64,000 bases of DNA from Bacillus pseudomycoides DSM 12442. GTDB lineage: Bacteria > Bacillota > Bacilli > Bacillales > Bacillaceae_G. The stretch covers positions 3,168,240 through 3,232,239 of the forward strand of contig NZ_CM000745.1 in the NCBI RefSeq assembly GCF_000161455.1, read 5' to 3'. The position numbers were made by a program, and so were the translations under genes. Below are positions 26,690-35,389 of this stretch, one piece after another (within the stretch, counting starts at the first letter, position 1; each line of letters starts with the position of its first letter). The notes beneath the pieces were generated by a model. That model was not told the origin of the DNA, ran no database searches, and saw only the letters and a list, made by a program, of their open reading frames with translations.

Positions 26690-27633
26690 CCGCTTTCTCC
26701 TCTCAAACTTGAAATGGTATCTTTCAATGTCTCTTCATCATATATCGCATATACCTTTGCAGATGGAGCAATTGATTTCATAAGACCAGCAAGAACTTTC
26801 CCGGGACCAATTTCAATAAATGTATCTACACCTTGTTCTACCATCTGTTCAATAGATGGGTACCATAAAACAGGTGAATAGAGCTGTTCAATTAGCTTTT
26901 CTTGAATATCTTCACTGCGATTAACGCAATTAGCCGTAACGTTTGCAACAACTGGAATGTTTGCATCTTGAATTGTAATTTCATTTAAAACATTTTGAAA
27001 CTTCTCAGCTGCTGGTTTCATTAATGAAGAATGGAACGGACCGCTCACACGAAGCGGAATTGCTCGTTTTGCACCATTTTCTTTCACTTTTTGAGAAGCG
27101 AGTTCTACTCCTCGTTTCGTTCCAGAGATAACGATTTGCTTCGTACTATTCATATTAGCAATTTGCACAGCATGACCTTCACTCGTTACTTCTTCTGTAA
27201 CTTGTTTCAGAACATCTGGATCTGCCCCTAAAATAGCGGCCATTGCACCTTCTCCGCTTGGCACAGCTTCTTCCATATATTCACCACGTTTTCTTACAGC
27301 GTAAACAGCATCTTCAAATGTTAATGCTCCCGCTGCAACAAGCGCGCTATACTCACCTAAGCTATGGCCAGCAACATAATCAGGCGTAATATCATATTGT
27401 TTCAAAGCTGTTAAGATTGCAATACTTGTCGTTAATAGTGCTGGTTGCGCATTTGTCGTTAATGTTAGCTTCTCCTGAGGTCCTTCAAAAATTAATGATG
27501 AAAGAGACTCCTGTAAAACTTCATCCGCTTTTTGAAATATTTTTGCAACCTCTTTATTATTCCCTGCTAATTGCTGTCCCATTCCAACCGCCTGTGAACC
27601 TTGGCCCGGAAAAAGAAATGCTAGTTTTCCCAT
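26683..27633 (-). CDS. fabD: Malonyl-CoA:ACP transacylase FabD
   Basis: Transfers malonyl from CoA to ACP to supply fatty acid elongation. It is 316 aa. LAFLFPGQGSQAVGMG opens the protein, the catalytic serine lies in VAGHSLGEYSALVAAG and the histidine in RVSGPFHSSLM. It sits between plsX and fabG and overlaps fabG. Confidence 0.97.
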   Translation of the reverse strand: MGKLAFLFPGQGSQAVGMGQQLAGNNKEVAKIFQKADEVLQESLSSLIFEGPQEKLTLTTNAQPALLTTSIAILTALKQYDITPDYVAGHSLGEYSALVAAGALTFEDAVYAVRKRGEYMEEAVPSGEGAMAAILGADPDVLKQVTEEVTSEGHAVQIANMNSTKQIVISGTKRGVELASQKVKENGAKRAIPLRVSGPFHSSLMKPAAEKFQNVLNEITIQDANIPVVANVTANCVNRSEDIQEKLIEQLYSPVLWYPSIEQMVEQGVDTFIEIGPGKVLAGLMKSIAPSAKVYAIYDEETLKDTISSLRGESGC

Positions 27634-27647
27634 TTCAAACCCTCCTC

Positions 27648-28640
27648 TTATTGAAGCGGCTCTTTCTCCATTACACTTGAAATTGTAGGAATGACTTCTT
27701 TCGCTACCATTTCTCTCGTTTGACGAATCGCACTAAAAATCGATTGATCATTAGAAGATCCATGAGCCTTAATGACAGGAGCTTTTAATCCAAACAATGC
27801 TGCTCCGCCATACTCCGAATAATCCATTTTATCTTTTAATATCATCAGCTTCGGTTTTAATACTGCCGCTGCTAATTTACTTGTGAACGAACTCATTAAT
27901 TGTTCTTTTAACATAGAAAATAATGCTAGTGCAGTTCCTTCTAATGATTTTAATGCTACGTTTCCAGTAAAACCATCGCATACAACTACATCTGCCACAC
28001 CTTGTAATAGGTCTCTTGACTCAACGTTTCCAACAAAATTAATTGGCGCATCTTTTAGCATAGCGAATACTTGTTTTGAAAGTTCGTTTCCTTTGCCATC
28101 TTCTGTCCCGACATTCAAAAGACCAACACGCGGATTGTTAATTCCTCTTACTTTCTCAGCGTAAATAGAACCCATTACCGCATATTGATATAAATGAATT
28201 GGCTTCGCGTCAACATTTGCTCCAACGTCTAACATAACAAAACCTTTCCCATCAATTGTTGGCATTGTAGGAGATAACGCTGGACGTTCAATCCCTTCCA
28301 TACGTCCTACCACAAACAATCCAGCTGCCATTAAAGCCCCTGTGTTACCTGCTGATATACAAGCATTGGCTACACCTTCTTTTACTTGCTGCGCTGCAAG
28401 TACCATTGAAGCTTGCTTTTTCCGACGAACAGCTCTTACTGGTTCATCTGTCCCTTCAATCTTTTCATCTGTATGAAGTACAGTAATACGCTCTTCGCTT
28501 GTTAAATACTGACGAATCTCCTCTTCTTTTCCTACCAAAGTAATATGTAAATCTGAATATTCCTTAATAGCTTTCATTGCTCCTAATACAGCTGCTTTTG
28601 GAGCGTGATCGCCACCCATTGCATCTATTGCGATTTTCAT
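27648..28640 (-). CDS. plsX: Phosphate acyltransferase PlsX
   Basis: Makes acyl-phosphate from acyl-ACP for phosphatidic acid synthesis by PlsY. It is 330 aa. MKIAIDAMGGDHAPKAAVLG and CISAGNTGALMAAGLF are family hallmarks, with VCDGFTGNVALKS later. Its ATG overlaps the fapR stop, so translation is coupled to the regulator. Confidence 0.97.
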   Translation of the reverse strand: MKIAIDAMGGDHAPKAAVLGAMKAIKEYSDLHITLVGKEEEIRQYLTSEERITVLHTDEKIEGTDEPVRAVRRKKQASMVLAAQQVKEGVANACISAGNTGALMAAGLFVVGRMEGIERPALSPTMPTIDGKGFVMLDVGANVDAKPIHLYQYAVMGSIYAEKVRGINNPRVGLLNVGTEDGKGNELSKQVFAMLKDAPINFVGNVESRDLLQGVADVVVCDGFTGNVALKSLEGTALALFSMLKEQLMSSFTSKLAAAVLKPKLMILKDKMDYSEYGGAALFGLKAPVIKAHGSSNDQSIFSAIRQTREMVAKEVIPTISSVMEKEPLQ

Positions 28641-29230
28641 AAATTGTTACCTTCCTCACTATAATTACTAGATCGATACATTTCAAAAGTGCCTGTAAAA
28701 ACAAGTTCTTCGCCAACAAAGCTATGCACTTTGACAACCGTCCGTCCTTTATCATTCTCCACATCTTCAACGCGGGCTTTTGCAACAACACGTTCTCCTA
28801 ATTTTACAGGACGAATATATCGAATGGTAGACTTTGCAGTTAAAGCTAATTCTTCATCAATAACTGCAACAGCTAGTGAGTTCGCTTGAGCAAACAAATG
28901 GTGCCCACGCGCAATTTGATTTCTTTTAAATACATGCTCCATCTTCACTTCAAAAATAGAAATTGCATGTCTATCTAATTCTATATCAATAATTTCTCCA
29001 ACTACCTCTTCTAACGGTAAAGATTTTACATCTTCTTCATGCTGTTTCGTTGCCACATGTTTAATTCGCTCTCTTAACTCAGGAATCGATAATTCCATTC
29101 GATCAAGGCGAACAGTTTGTATACTTACTTGAAACTGCTCTGCTAACTCTTCATCCGTTATGAAAGGATTCGTTTCTATTGTTTGTTGTAATAATACTTG
29201 TCTTTCTTTCTTACTTTTTCTTTTTTTCAT
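28637..29230 (-). CDS. fapR: Malonyl-CoA-responsive lipid synthesis repressor FapR
   Basis: Represses fatty acid and phospholipid genes and is released by malonyl-CoA. It is 197 aa. The N-terminal DeoR-like HTH has ITDEELAEQFQVSIQTVRLD (about residues 23-42). The C-terminal hotdog-fold thioesterase-like domain binds malonyl-CoA and shows GHHLFAQANSLAVAVID. It heads fapR-plsX-fabD-fabG-acpP, and a FapR operator lies at its own promoter. Confidence 0.96.
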   Translation of the reverse strand: MKKRKSKKERQVLLQQTIETNPFITDEELAEQFQVSIQTVRLDRMELSIPELRERIKHVATKQHEEDVKSLPLEEVVGEIIDIELDRHAISIFEVKMEHVFKRNQIARGHHLFAQANSLAVAVIDEELALTAKSTIRYIRPVKLGERVVAKARVEDVENDKGRTVVKVHSFVGEELVFTGTFEMYRSSNYSEEGNNL

Positions 29231-29248
29231 ACCGCACCATCCGTTTTT

Positions 29249-29265
29249 TTATGACTAGGTACTAA
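29249..29265 (-). promoter_or_regulatory. FapR operator
   Basis: The minus strand reads TTAGTACCTAGTCATAA, one base from the B. subtilis FapR consensus core TTAGTACCTAGTCTTAA as I recall it. It covers the expected transcription start of the fapR operon, which fits autorepression by FapR. Confidence 0.88.
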
Positions 29266-29269
29266 CAGT

Positions 29270-29298
29270 AGTATATAATCATTAAAAGTAGAATGCAA
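29270..29298 (-). promoter_or_regulatory. Sigma-A promoter of the fapR operon
   Basis: The minus strand has TTGCAT, 17 bp, TATACT, immediately upstream of the FapR operator and about 40 bp before the fapR ATG. Confidence 0.78.
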
Positions 29299-29322
29299 CA
29301 AAAAAATTTGCACATTCCATTT

Positions 29323-31371
29323 TTAATCGAGCTTTTCTCCTTGAAACACACCTGCTCCTTCAAGATATACGCGTAATGCAGCATACTGCTCGTTGTGCCA
29401 AAACGCTTCAGAATCAACCAGCACGGCCGCATCTTGTCTCGCCGTTTCCAACGCTCGATAATCATGTACCATATCAGCTACCTTAAACTCTGGTAGACCA
29501 CTTTGTTTACTTCCAAAGAAATCTCCAGGACCACGTAACTCTAAATCTTTTTCCGACAATACAAATCCATCATTTGTTTCTGTCATAATGCGCATGCGTT
29601 CTTTCCCAGTTTCCGATTTCGGATCTGCGATTAACAAACAATACGACTGCTCACTCCCACGGCCAACACGACCTCGAAGCTGATGCAATTGCGATAAACC
29701 AAAGCGCTCCGCATCATAAATTACCATAACCGTTGCATTTGGCACGTTGACACCAACCTCAACTACAGTTGTTGAAACAAGAATTTGCACTTTATTTTCA
29801 CTAAATTTCTCCATTACATCTTCTTTTTCTTGAGAAGATAAACGTCCGTGCATTAATCCAACCTGAAACTTTCCTTGATAGTGATGCATCAGCATACTAT
29901 GCAAATCAATTGCATTTTGCACATCAAGCTTCTCAGATTCTTCAATAAGCGGACAAATTACATAAGCTTGTCTCCCCTTATTCACTTCCTTTTCCACGAA
30001 ACCAAGGACACGTTCTAACATATCATGTTTTGCCCAATACGTTTCAATCACTTTACGCCCAGCAGGCATTTCATCAATAATAGAAACATCCATCTCTCCA
30101 AAAGCAGTAATCGCCAATGTACGAGGAATCGGTGTTGCTGTCATAAACAACACATCTGGACTTTCACCTTTCTCTCGTAAAACGCGGCGCTGCGCTACAC
30201 CAAAACGGTGTTGTTCGTCAGTAATAACAAGTCCAAGTCTATGGAAAATGACCTCATCCTGAATTAAAGCATGTGTCCCAACAAGAATATCTATTTCTCC
30301 TTGTTCAAGTTTCGCTAAAACTTCACGACGACGTGCCCCCTTAACTGAACTCGTTAACAATTCCACATTCATATTAAAATGCGAGAACGTCTCTGCTAGC
30401 GATTGATAATGTTGCTCAGCTAAAATTTCTGTAGGGACCATTAACGCACCTTGATAATGTGCAAGTTTCGCTGCATAAAGAGCAATTGCAGCTACAACTG
30501 TTTTTCCTGATCCAACATCCCCTTGTAATAACCGATTCATCCGGTACGGAGACTGCATATCTTTTATAATCTCAGAAACAACGCGACGCTGTGCGCCAGT
30601 AAGCGGGAACGGAAGTGCATCAGTGAACTCTTCTAATTCTTTCATTGAAATATCTTTTTTCGTCCCCTTCGAACTCTCTCTTTCCATTTTACGCAACGCT
30701 TGCATTTTGAGCTGGAATAAGAAAAATTCTTCATATACAAATCGACGACGTGCTTGTTTTAAATCTTCTTGACCAACTGGAAAATGGAGCGCTCGAAGCG
30801 CTTCATAACGCGGTAATAATTTATAACGCCCTAACAAACCATCTGGCAACATTTCTTCTATAGAGGAACCATACTCTTTTAAAGCTTGTGCAATAAAACG
30901 TCGCATTTGTTTTACTGTTAATTTTCCTTTTACTGAATACACAGGTTCCACTTCTTGCTGACGTACGACTGGACCAAAGTGAAGCTCGGATATAGAAATC
31001 GTTTGACGATGCTGATCCCATTTACCAGTAATCGTCACCGTTTCATCAAGCTTTAACTTTTGCTTATAATACGGTCTATTAAAACATACAGCCGTAATTA
31101 AATAACGGCCAACAAGTACGCGAACAGTAAGACGCGATTTCTTTTTCCCGTAATATTGTAATAAAGGAGCACTATGCACCTTTCCTTCCACTGTTACACG
31201 CTCTTCATGTTTCACTTCTGCCAAATCTTTCATCGCGTAGTCTTCATAACGGTACGGAAAATGCTCTAATAGATGGGAAACTGTATAAATCCCCATCTCA
31301 TGTAATAATTCAGATGTCTCTTCCCCGATTCCTTTTACATCCGTAACAGGAACTTGCACAACTTCACTCAA
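29323..31371 (-). CDS. recG: ATP-dependent DNA helicase RecG
   Basis: Branch-migration helicase acting at stalled forks and Holliday junctions. It is 682 aa. The N-terminal wedge/OB domain (1-230) is followed by Walker A LQGDVGSGKTVVAAIAL near 290, the DEQH box ITDEQHRFGVAQRRVL and the C-terminal helicase motif QLRGRVGRGSEQSYC. I start at the TTG at 31371, 10 nt after GGAG. A GTG three codons earlier nearly abuts that site. It is followed by the fapR operon. Confidence 0.95.
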   Translation of the reverse strand: MSEVVQVPVTDVKGIGEETSELLHEMGIYTVSHLLEHFPYRYEDYAMKDLAEVKHEERVTVEGKVHSAPLLQYYGKKKSRLTVRVLVGRYLITAVCFNRPYYKQKLKLDETVTITGKWDQHRQTISISELHFGPVVRQQEVEPVYSVKGKLTVKQMRRFIAQALKEYGSSIEEMLPDGLLGRYKLLPRYEALRALHFPVGQEDLKQARRRFVYEEFFLFQLKMQALRKMERESSKGTKKDISMKELEEFTDALPFPLTGAQRRVVSEIIKDMQSPYRMNRLLQGDVGSGKTVVAAIALYAAKLAHYQGALMVPTEILAEQHYQSLAETFSHFNMNVELLTSSVKGARRREVLAKLEQGEIDILVGTHALIQDEVIFHRLGLVITDEQHRFGVAQRRVLREKGESPDVLFMTATPIPRTLAITAFGEMDVSIIDEMPAGRKVIETYWAKHDMLERVLGFVEKEVNKGRQAYVICPLIEESEKLDVQNAIDLHSMLMHHYQGKFQVGLMHGRLSSQEKEDVMEKFSENKVQILVSTTVVEVGVNVPNATVMVIYDAERFGLSQLHQLRGRVGRGSEQSYCLLIADPKSETGKERMRIMTETNDGFVLSEKDLELRGPGDFFGSKQSGLPEFKVADMVHDYRALETARQDAAVLVDSEAFWHNEQYAALRVYLEGAGVFQGEKLD

Positions 31372-31646
31372 GATTTTCACGCTCCGTCACATCATTTTCT
31401 TATTTTTACTCGCGTATATACTTCATGCATATATGGATATACAATTCCATATAACTTATACATTTACTATCCTAACTTGTAATCGTTCTCTTCTGCCTTT
31501 TCTATTCTATCATAGGCATTCTCAAGGAAACTACCCTTATACATTATCAGCCATATATAATGACCCTTTCATTAACCTAAATACCTACTTGATTAAACTT
31601 TGCGAAATCTTTTATCAAATTATGTATATTCCAAAGAAAGATATGC

Positions 31647-31688
31647 GATAAAAAAGAGCCTTACTATAGCAGCAAGGCTCTTTTTTAT
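31647..31688. terminator. Bidirectional terminator downstream of fakA
   Basis: GATAAAAAAGAGCCTT and AAGGCTCTTTTTTATC form a 16-bp perfect stem with A and T tracts on both sides, so it works on either strand. It ends yloU-fakA. The rest of 31381-31796 contains no credible gene, only a recG leader and a short imperfect inverted repeat near 31700-31760. Confidence 0.82.
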
Positions 31689-31796
31689 CGTCATTATGCT
31701 AGCCTTTTGAAAAAGAACCACTGACGATAGATTATCGCTAGTTCTTGCTCATTAGCAAGTAAAACCATTCATCTCTATGCAAAAAAGAAATTCCCT

Positions 31797-33473
31797 TTAT
31801 TCTACAGAGAATATGAAAGAATATACAGGTTGATTTCCTTGGTGAACTTCTACCTCTACATCTTCAAACTTCTCTTCTACAAATGCAACTAACTCTGCAA
31901 CTTCTTCATCTGTTGCATCTTCACCTTGCAAGATCGTTACAATCTCAGAATCTTCATCAATCATACTTTCTAGCAATTGCTTCGCTGCATCTACTTTTTT
32001 AGCATTTGTAGATACAATTTTCCCATCTGCAATACACATGAAATCATTTTTTTGAATCGCTACACCGTCAATTTCCGTATCACGAACTGCATACGTAATT
32101 TGACCTGTTTTCACATGTGCTAGTGCTTCTTGCATGTTCTTTTCGTTTTCTTCTAACGTTCCAACTGGATTAAATGCTAACATTGCAGCCATTCCTTGAG
32201 GAACAGTTTTTGAACGAACAACAATCACTTCTTGATCAATAACAGATGCCGCTTGCTCTGCTGCCATCACAATATTCCCGTTATTCGGTAATATAATGAT
32301 TTTTTCAGCATTCGCTTCTTCGATTGCCTTTACGATATCCTCTGTACTTGGGTTCATCGTTTGACCACCTTCGATAACTTGTGTTGCCCCAATGCTCTCG
32401 AATAGGTTTTTAATACCTGATCCCATTGCTACAGTTACAATACCGTATGGTTGCTTTTCTTTTACTGGAATTACTTTTTCCGGCATCGGTGTTGGCTCAT
32501 CTAATAAAGCAGTATGCTGTTCGCGCATATTTTCTACTTTAATTTTAATCAAACTACCATAACGTTGACCGTAGTTCATCGCATCACCAGGATGTTCTGC
32601 ATGAATATGAACTTTTACAACTTCATCATCCGAGACAACAAGCAATGAATCTCCATATACACTAATATCTTCACGGAATTTCTGCTCAGAGAAATTATGT
32701 TCTTTCATTTTTTCAGACTCTAATTTCACCATAAATTCCGTACAATATCCGTATTTAATATCTTCTGTACTCAATTGGCTTTGTACACTACGGTGATGCT
32801 CCGCACGCACCATTTCATTCATAGATGGTTGTGCTGGTACATCAGAAGAAATTGTTTCCCCTTTTAAATCAGCTAAAAAGCCTTCGTATACAACAACAAG
32901 ACCTTTACCACCGCTATCTACAACGCCAACTTGTTTTAATACAGGCAATAAATCTGGCGTACGATTTAACGATGCATTTGCTTCTTTGACAACGTCTTCC
33001 ATAAACAAAACAAAGTCGCGCTGTTTTTTCGCAACTGTGACTGCATATTTCCCCGTTTCTCTTGCAACTGTTAAAATCGTTCCTTCAATCGGCTTCATAA
33101 CCGCTTTATACGCCGTTTCTACACCAGCTTCTAAAGCTGCCGCAAAATCAACTGTTGTTAATACTTCTTTTTGTTCAATGGATTTAGAGAAACCACGGAA
33201 CAACTGAGATAAAATAACACCTGAGTTACCACGAGCTCCCATTAATAATCCTTTTGCTAAACTTACGCCGACTTTACCAGCATGCTGCGAAGGGTTTGCT
33301 TTCACTTCACGCGCGCCTGAAGTCATTGATAAATTCATATTTGTACCGGTATCGCCATCTGGAACTGGAAAAACGTTTAATGCATCAACAAGCTGAACAT
33401 TGTTTGTTAAGTTATTCGCTCCTTGAATAATCATTTGTGATAAACGTTTCCCATCAATTTTTTGAATTGACAC
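31797..33473 (-). CDS. fakA: Fatty acid kinase subunit FakA (YloV, DAK phosphatase family)
   Basis: ATP-binding kinase that phosphorylates fatty acids presented by a FakB partner. It is 558 aa and starts at a GTG after AAGGAGG. The N-terminal DhaL domain has NVFPVPDGDTGTNMNLSM, with clustered aspartates for Mg-ATP, and GARGNSGVILSQLFRG. A middle region and a C-terminal DegV-like domain follow. It lies 22 bp after yloU, the usual pair. Confidence 0.94.
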   Translation of the reverse strand: MSIQKIDGKRLSQMIIQGANNLTNNVQLVDALNVFPVPDGDTGTNMNLSMTSGAREVKANPSQHAGKVGVSLAKGLLMGARGNSGVILSQLFRGFSKSIEQKEVLTTVDFAAALEAGVETAYKAVMKPIEGTILTVARETGKYAVTVAKKQRDFVLFMEDVVKEANASLNRTPDLLPVLKQVGVVDSGGKGLVVVYEGFLADLKGETISSDVPAQPSMNEMVRAEHHRSVQSQLSTEDIKYGYCTEFMVKLESEKMKEHNFSEQKFREDISVYGDSLLVVSDDEVVKVHIHAEHPGDAMNYGQRYGSLIKIKVENMREQHTALLDEPTPMPEKVIPVKEKQPYGIVTVAMGSGIKNLFESIGATQVIEGGQTMNPSTEDIVKAIEEANAEKIIILPNNGNIVMAAEQAASVIDQEVIVVRSKTVPQGMAAMLAFNPVGTLEENEKNMQEALAHVKTGQITYAVRDTEIDGVAIQKNDFMCIADGKIVSTNAKKVDAAKQLLESMIDEDSEIVTILQGEDATDEEVAELVAFVEEKFEDVEVEVHQGNQPVYSFIFSVE

Positions 33474-33495
33474 AGATTTTCCTCCTTAATGCACA

Positions 33496-33858
33496 TTACA
33501 AGTTTATTACTTTAACTCCTTGTACGTAGATGTTTACAGAATCTACTGCTAGTCCTACCGTTTGGTCTAATGTATATTTCACTTTCGTTTGGACGTTGTG
33601 TGCTACCTCTGAAATTTTTGTACCATAGCTCACAATAATATACATATCAATATGTACTTCATCTTCGTCTTTACGAACAATAACGCCTCTAGTGAAGTTT
33701 TCTTTTCGTAAAATTTCTGTTAATCCATCTTTTAATTGGTTTTTTGAAGCCATACCAACGATACCGTAGCAATCTACCGCGGCACCTCCAGCAATCGTTG
33801 CAATTACATCTGTACTAATATCAATTTGACCGTACTTTGTTTTAATTTCAATTGACAT
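33496..33858 (-). CDS. yloU: Asp23/Gls24 family protein YloU
   Basis: Alkaline-shock-protein-type cytoplasmic protein linked to envelope homeostasis. It is 120 aa with the family segment DVIATIAGGAAVDCYGIVGM and the C-terminal VDSVNIYVQGVKV. The ATG follows GGGGGAAAAGAG. It is cotranscribed with fakA and divergent from rpmB across a 378-bp region containing a direct repeat. Confidence 0.93.
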   Translation of the reverse strand: MSIEIKTKYGQIDISTDVIATIAGGAAVDCYGIVGMASKNQLKDGLTEILRKENFTRGVIVRKDEDEVHIDMYIIVSYGTKISEVAHNVQTKVKYTLDQTVGLAVDSVNIYVQGVKVINL

Positions 33859-34017
33859 CTCTTTTCCCCCTTCATAAATGGTGAAAGTGAGCTAGACTAC
33901 TTTAATTACTATCATATAATCTTTTTAAAGAAAATTCCATCGTTCTTTCTTTTCGCTCTCATATTTTATACTTATTATTACACTTTTCTACGACGAGCAA
34001 AATAGTCCATTGTTATT

Positions 34018-34046
34018 ATACAACATGTACCACTATAATATGTCAA
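34018..34046 (-). promoter_or_regulatory. Candidate promoter of yloU-fakA
   Basis: On the minus strand TTGACA is followed after 17 bp by TTGTAT and after 20 bp by TATAAT, so the exact -10 is uncertain. The TTGACA lies within one of the two 25-bp direct repeats of this divergent region. It implies a leader of about 150 nt. Confidence 0.4.
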
Positions 34047-34113
34047 GTGATTTTTCTTGATTTCTACTTTTCTTTACTGAAATTTAGTGTCAAGTAATTT
34101 TTCTTGATTTCTT
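34041..34113. repeat. Two 25-bp direct repeats in the yloU/rpmB divergent region
   Basis: TGTCAAGTGATTTTTCTTGA plus TTTCT at 34041-34065 recurs at 34089-34113 with one change (G to A). Starts are 48 bp apart. Each copy contains TCAAG and CTTGA as an inverted repeat and a TTGACA on the minus strand. It could be a tandem promoter duplication or operator pair. Confidence 0.75.
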
Positions 34114-34126
34114 TTTTATACACTGT

Positions 34127-34154
34127 TGCATTCTCTTTTTAGTTGTGTTAAATT
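34127..34154 (+). promoter_or_regulatory. Candidate promoter of rpmB
   Basis: TTGCAT, 16 bp, TAAATT, about 80 bp before the rpmB ATG. Spacing is one short of ideal. No other good match is seen on the plus strand here. Confidence 0.4.
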
Positions 34155-34236
34155 ATAGTAGTGTTTTTAGCATCGCATAAAAGACTAACATTGAAAAAAT
34201 TACGTATGGTAAGGTAGTTAAGGGAGGGAAATATAG

Positions 34237-34425
34237 ATGGCTCGTGTTTGTGCTATTACTGGAAGAAAAGCTCGTTCTGGTAACTCTCGTTCTCACGCAA
34301 TGAACGCTACAAAACGTAAATGGGGCGCTAACCTTCAAAAAGTTCGCGTACGCATCGACGGTAAAGTTCAACGTGTTTACGTTTCTGCTAGAGCATTAAA
34401 ATCTGGCAAAATCGAACGTGTTTAA
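34237..34425 (+). CDS. rpmB: 50S ribosomal protein L28
   Basis: Large-subunit protein of 62 aa. [20 protein letters not shown], with [16 protein letters not shown] following, is the L28 signature. It has one N-terminal cysteine only, so it is the zinc-free or partial form. It is the only plus-strand gene in the core part, divergent from yloU and convergent with spoVM, as in B. subtilis. GGGAGGG precedes the ATG. Confidence 0.97.
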
Positions 34426-34431
34426 TAATAA

Positions 34432-34460
34432 AAAAAAGAGCCAATAGGCTCTTTTTTATT
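34432..34460 (+). terminator. Terminator of rpmB
   Basis: AAAAAAGAGCC, AATA loop, GGCTCTTTTTT, followed by ATT, 7 bp past the rpmB stop. The flanking A and T runs make it usable from both sides. Confidence 0.85.
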
Positions 34461-34470
34461 ATCCTCATGA

Positions 34471-34497
34471 AAAAGCACCATTAATGGTGCTTTTTTT
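34471..34497 (-). terminator. Terminator of spoVM
   Basis: AAAAGCACCA and TGGTGCTTTT with a TTAA loop, flanked by A and T runs, overlapping the spoVM stop. On the minus strand a TTTTTC tract follows. Confidence 0.78.
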
Positions 34498-34576
34498 AGT
34501 CCTTTTTAAAGGTATTTAACACCGCGCGAACAATTCCACCAAGAAATTTAGGTAACTTAATTGTATAAAATCTCAT
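34496..34576 (-). CDS. spoVM: Stage V sporulation protein M (26 aa)
   Basis: Curvature-sensing amphipathic peptide that anchors the SpoIVA spore-coat basement layer on the forespore. The peptide begins MRFYTIKLPKFLGGIVRA and ends TFKKD, 26 aa, with the family's central KFLGGIVRA. GGAGGG lies 5 nt before the ATG. It sits between rpmB and thiN, its B. subtilis position. A possible mother-cell sigma-E -10 (CATATAGT on the minus strand, 34612-34619) lies upstream, but I see no clear -35. Confidence 0.93.
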   Translation of the reverse strand: MRFYTIKLPKFLGGIVRAVLNTFKKD

Positions 34577-34642
34577 GGTTTCCCTCCTAATCCCCATTAC
34601 TCCACTTGTTTACTATATGATGCAAGTAGCAAAAGTGTTTCT

Positions 34643-35284
34643 TCAATCAGTGCTTCTTATCACCATTAATATGCCAGAAGCAAATGAAAAAGTACCTTTT
34701 TCCGCAATGAGTTCATTACTAATACAAAGCGTCGATCCCCATTCTATCGTTTTATCAGTAAGAGGATATTTAAAGCCACGAAGTGTAATACCTTTTACAA
34801 TTTCCGTAACAGGCACAAAGGATACGTATGGAAATTGTTCATTTTCTTCAATTATATATGTGCCTACTTTTTTTACAGAGATTTCATTTTTATTGTCAAC
34901 GATATACATTTCAGTATGTGCTTCCAGCCCTTTTAAAAGCATTTGTATGTTCGCTAACCCATGATCAAGCCTTCCGCCTGTAGCACCAAAAATGCGAATC
35001 AAATCCGGCTTTTGCTCCAGTGCCCAATGAATTGCAATTTCTAAATCCGTTTGATCTTTTTCACGCGGAACAATATGTAACTCATCTGTCTGTTTTTGCA
35101 TCCACGCTAATTCTTCATCTGTAACTGAGTCATAATCACCCAATGCAACAGTAGGTATGATTCCTCTTTGCAACAAACGATATACACCACGATCAACCGC
35201 AGCCCATACTACTTCCTCATTTTCATACCGAGAGAAATCAGCACAGTACTCCGCCGGTCCTCCAGCTAAAATATGAATAATCAT
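34643..35284 (-). CDS. thiN: Thiamine pyrophosphokinase
   Basis: Converts thiamine plus ATP to thiamine pyrophosphate. It is 213 aa from MIIHILAGGPAEYCADF. The substrate and ATP-binding segments VALGDYDSVTDEEL and EKDQTDLEIAIHWAL with GATGGRLDHGLANI are family signatures. I start at 35284, after GAAGGG. The frame extends 10 codons further, into a terminator hairpin, so the leader is unusual (see findings). Confidence 0.93.
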   Translation of the reverse strand: MIIHILAGGPAEYCADFSRYENEEVVWAAVDRGVYRLLQRGIIPTVALGDYDSVTDEELAWMQKQTDELHIVPREKDQTDLEIAIHWALEQKPDLIRIFGATGGRLDHGLANIQMLLKGLEAHTEMYIVDNKNEISVKKVGTYIIEENEQFPYVSFVPVTEIVKGITLRGFKYPLTDKTIEWGSTLCISNELIAEKGTFSFASGILMVIRSTD

Positions 35285-35305
35285 CTTTTCTTTCCCTTCT
35301 ATAGA

Positions 35306-35340
35306 AAAAAGCAATCTGCCAGTCGGTAGATTGCTTTTTT
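35306..35340. terminator. Terminator between rpe and thiN
   Basis: AGCAATCTGCC and GGTAGATTGCT form an 11-bp stem (one G-T type mismatch) flanked by six A and six T residues. On the minus strand it ends in TTTTTTC, 22 nt before the thiN ATG and about 50 nt after the rpe stop. Confidence 0.82.
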
Positions 35341-35389
35341 CACATTAGCCCGTTCTAACAGGTCTTAAAAGTTTTCTTATCTATATTCC

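Noticed and set aside
28564..28791. 75-codon frame across the fapR/plsX junction
   Set aside because: It overlaps two well-identified coupled genes in another frame and has no start signal of its own.
31433..31651. 72-codon plus-strand open frame between recG and fakA
   Set aside because: It has no ribosome binding site, is rich in low-complexity hydrophobic residues from AT-rich DNA, and lies in a regulatory gap running into the fakA terminator.
34153..34371. Minus-strand 72-codon frame over rpmB
   Set aside because: It is the antisense of the rpmB promoter and coding region.
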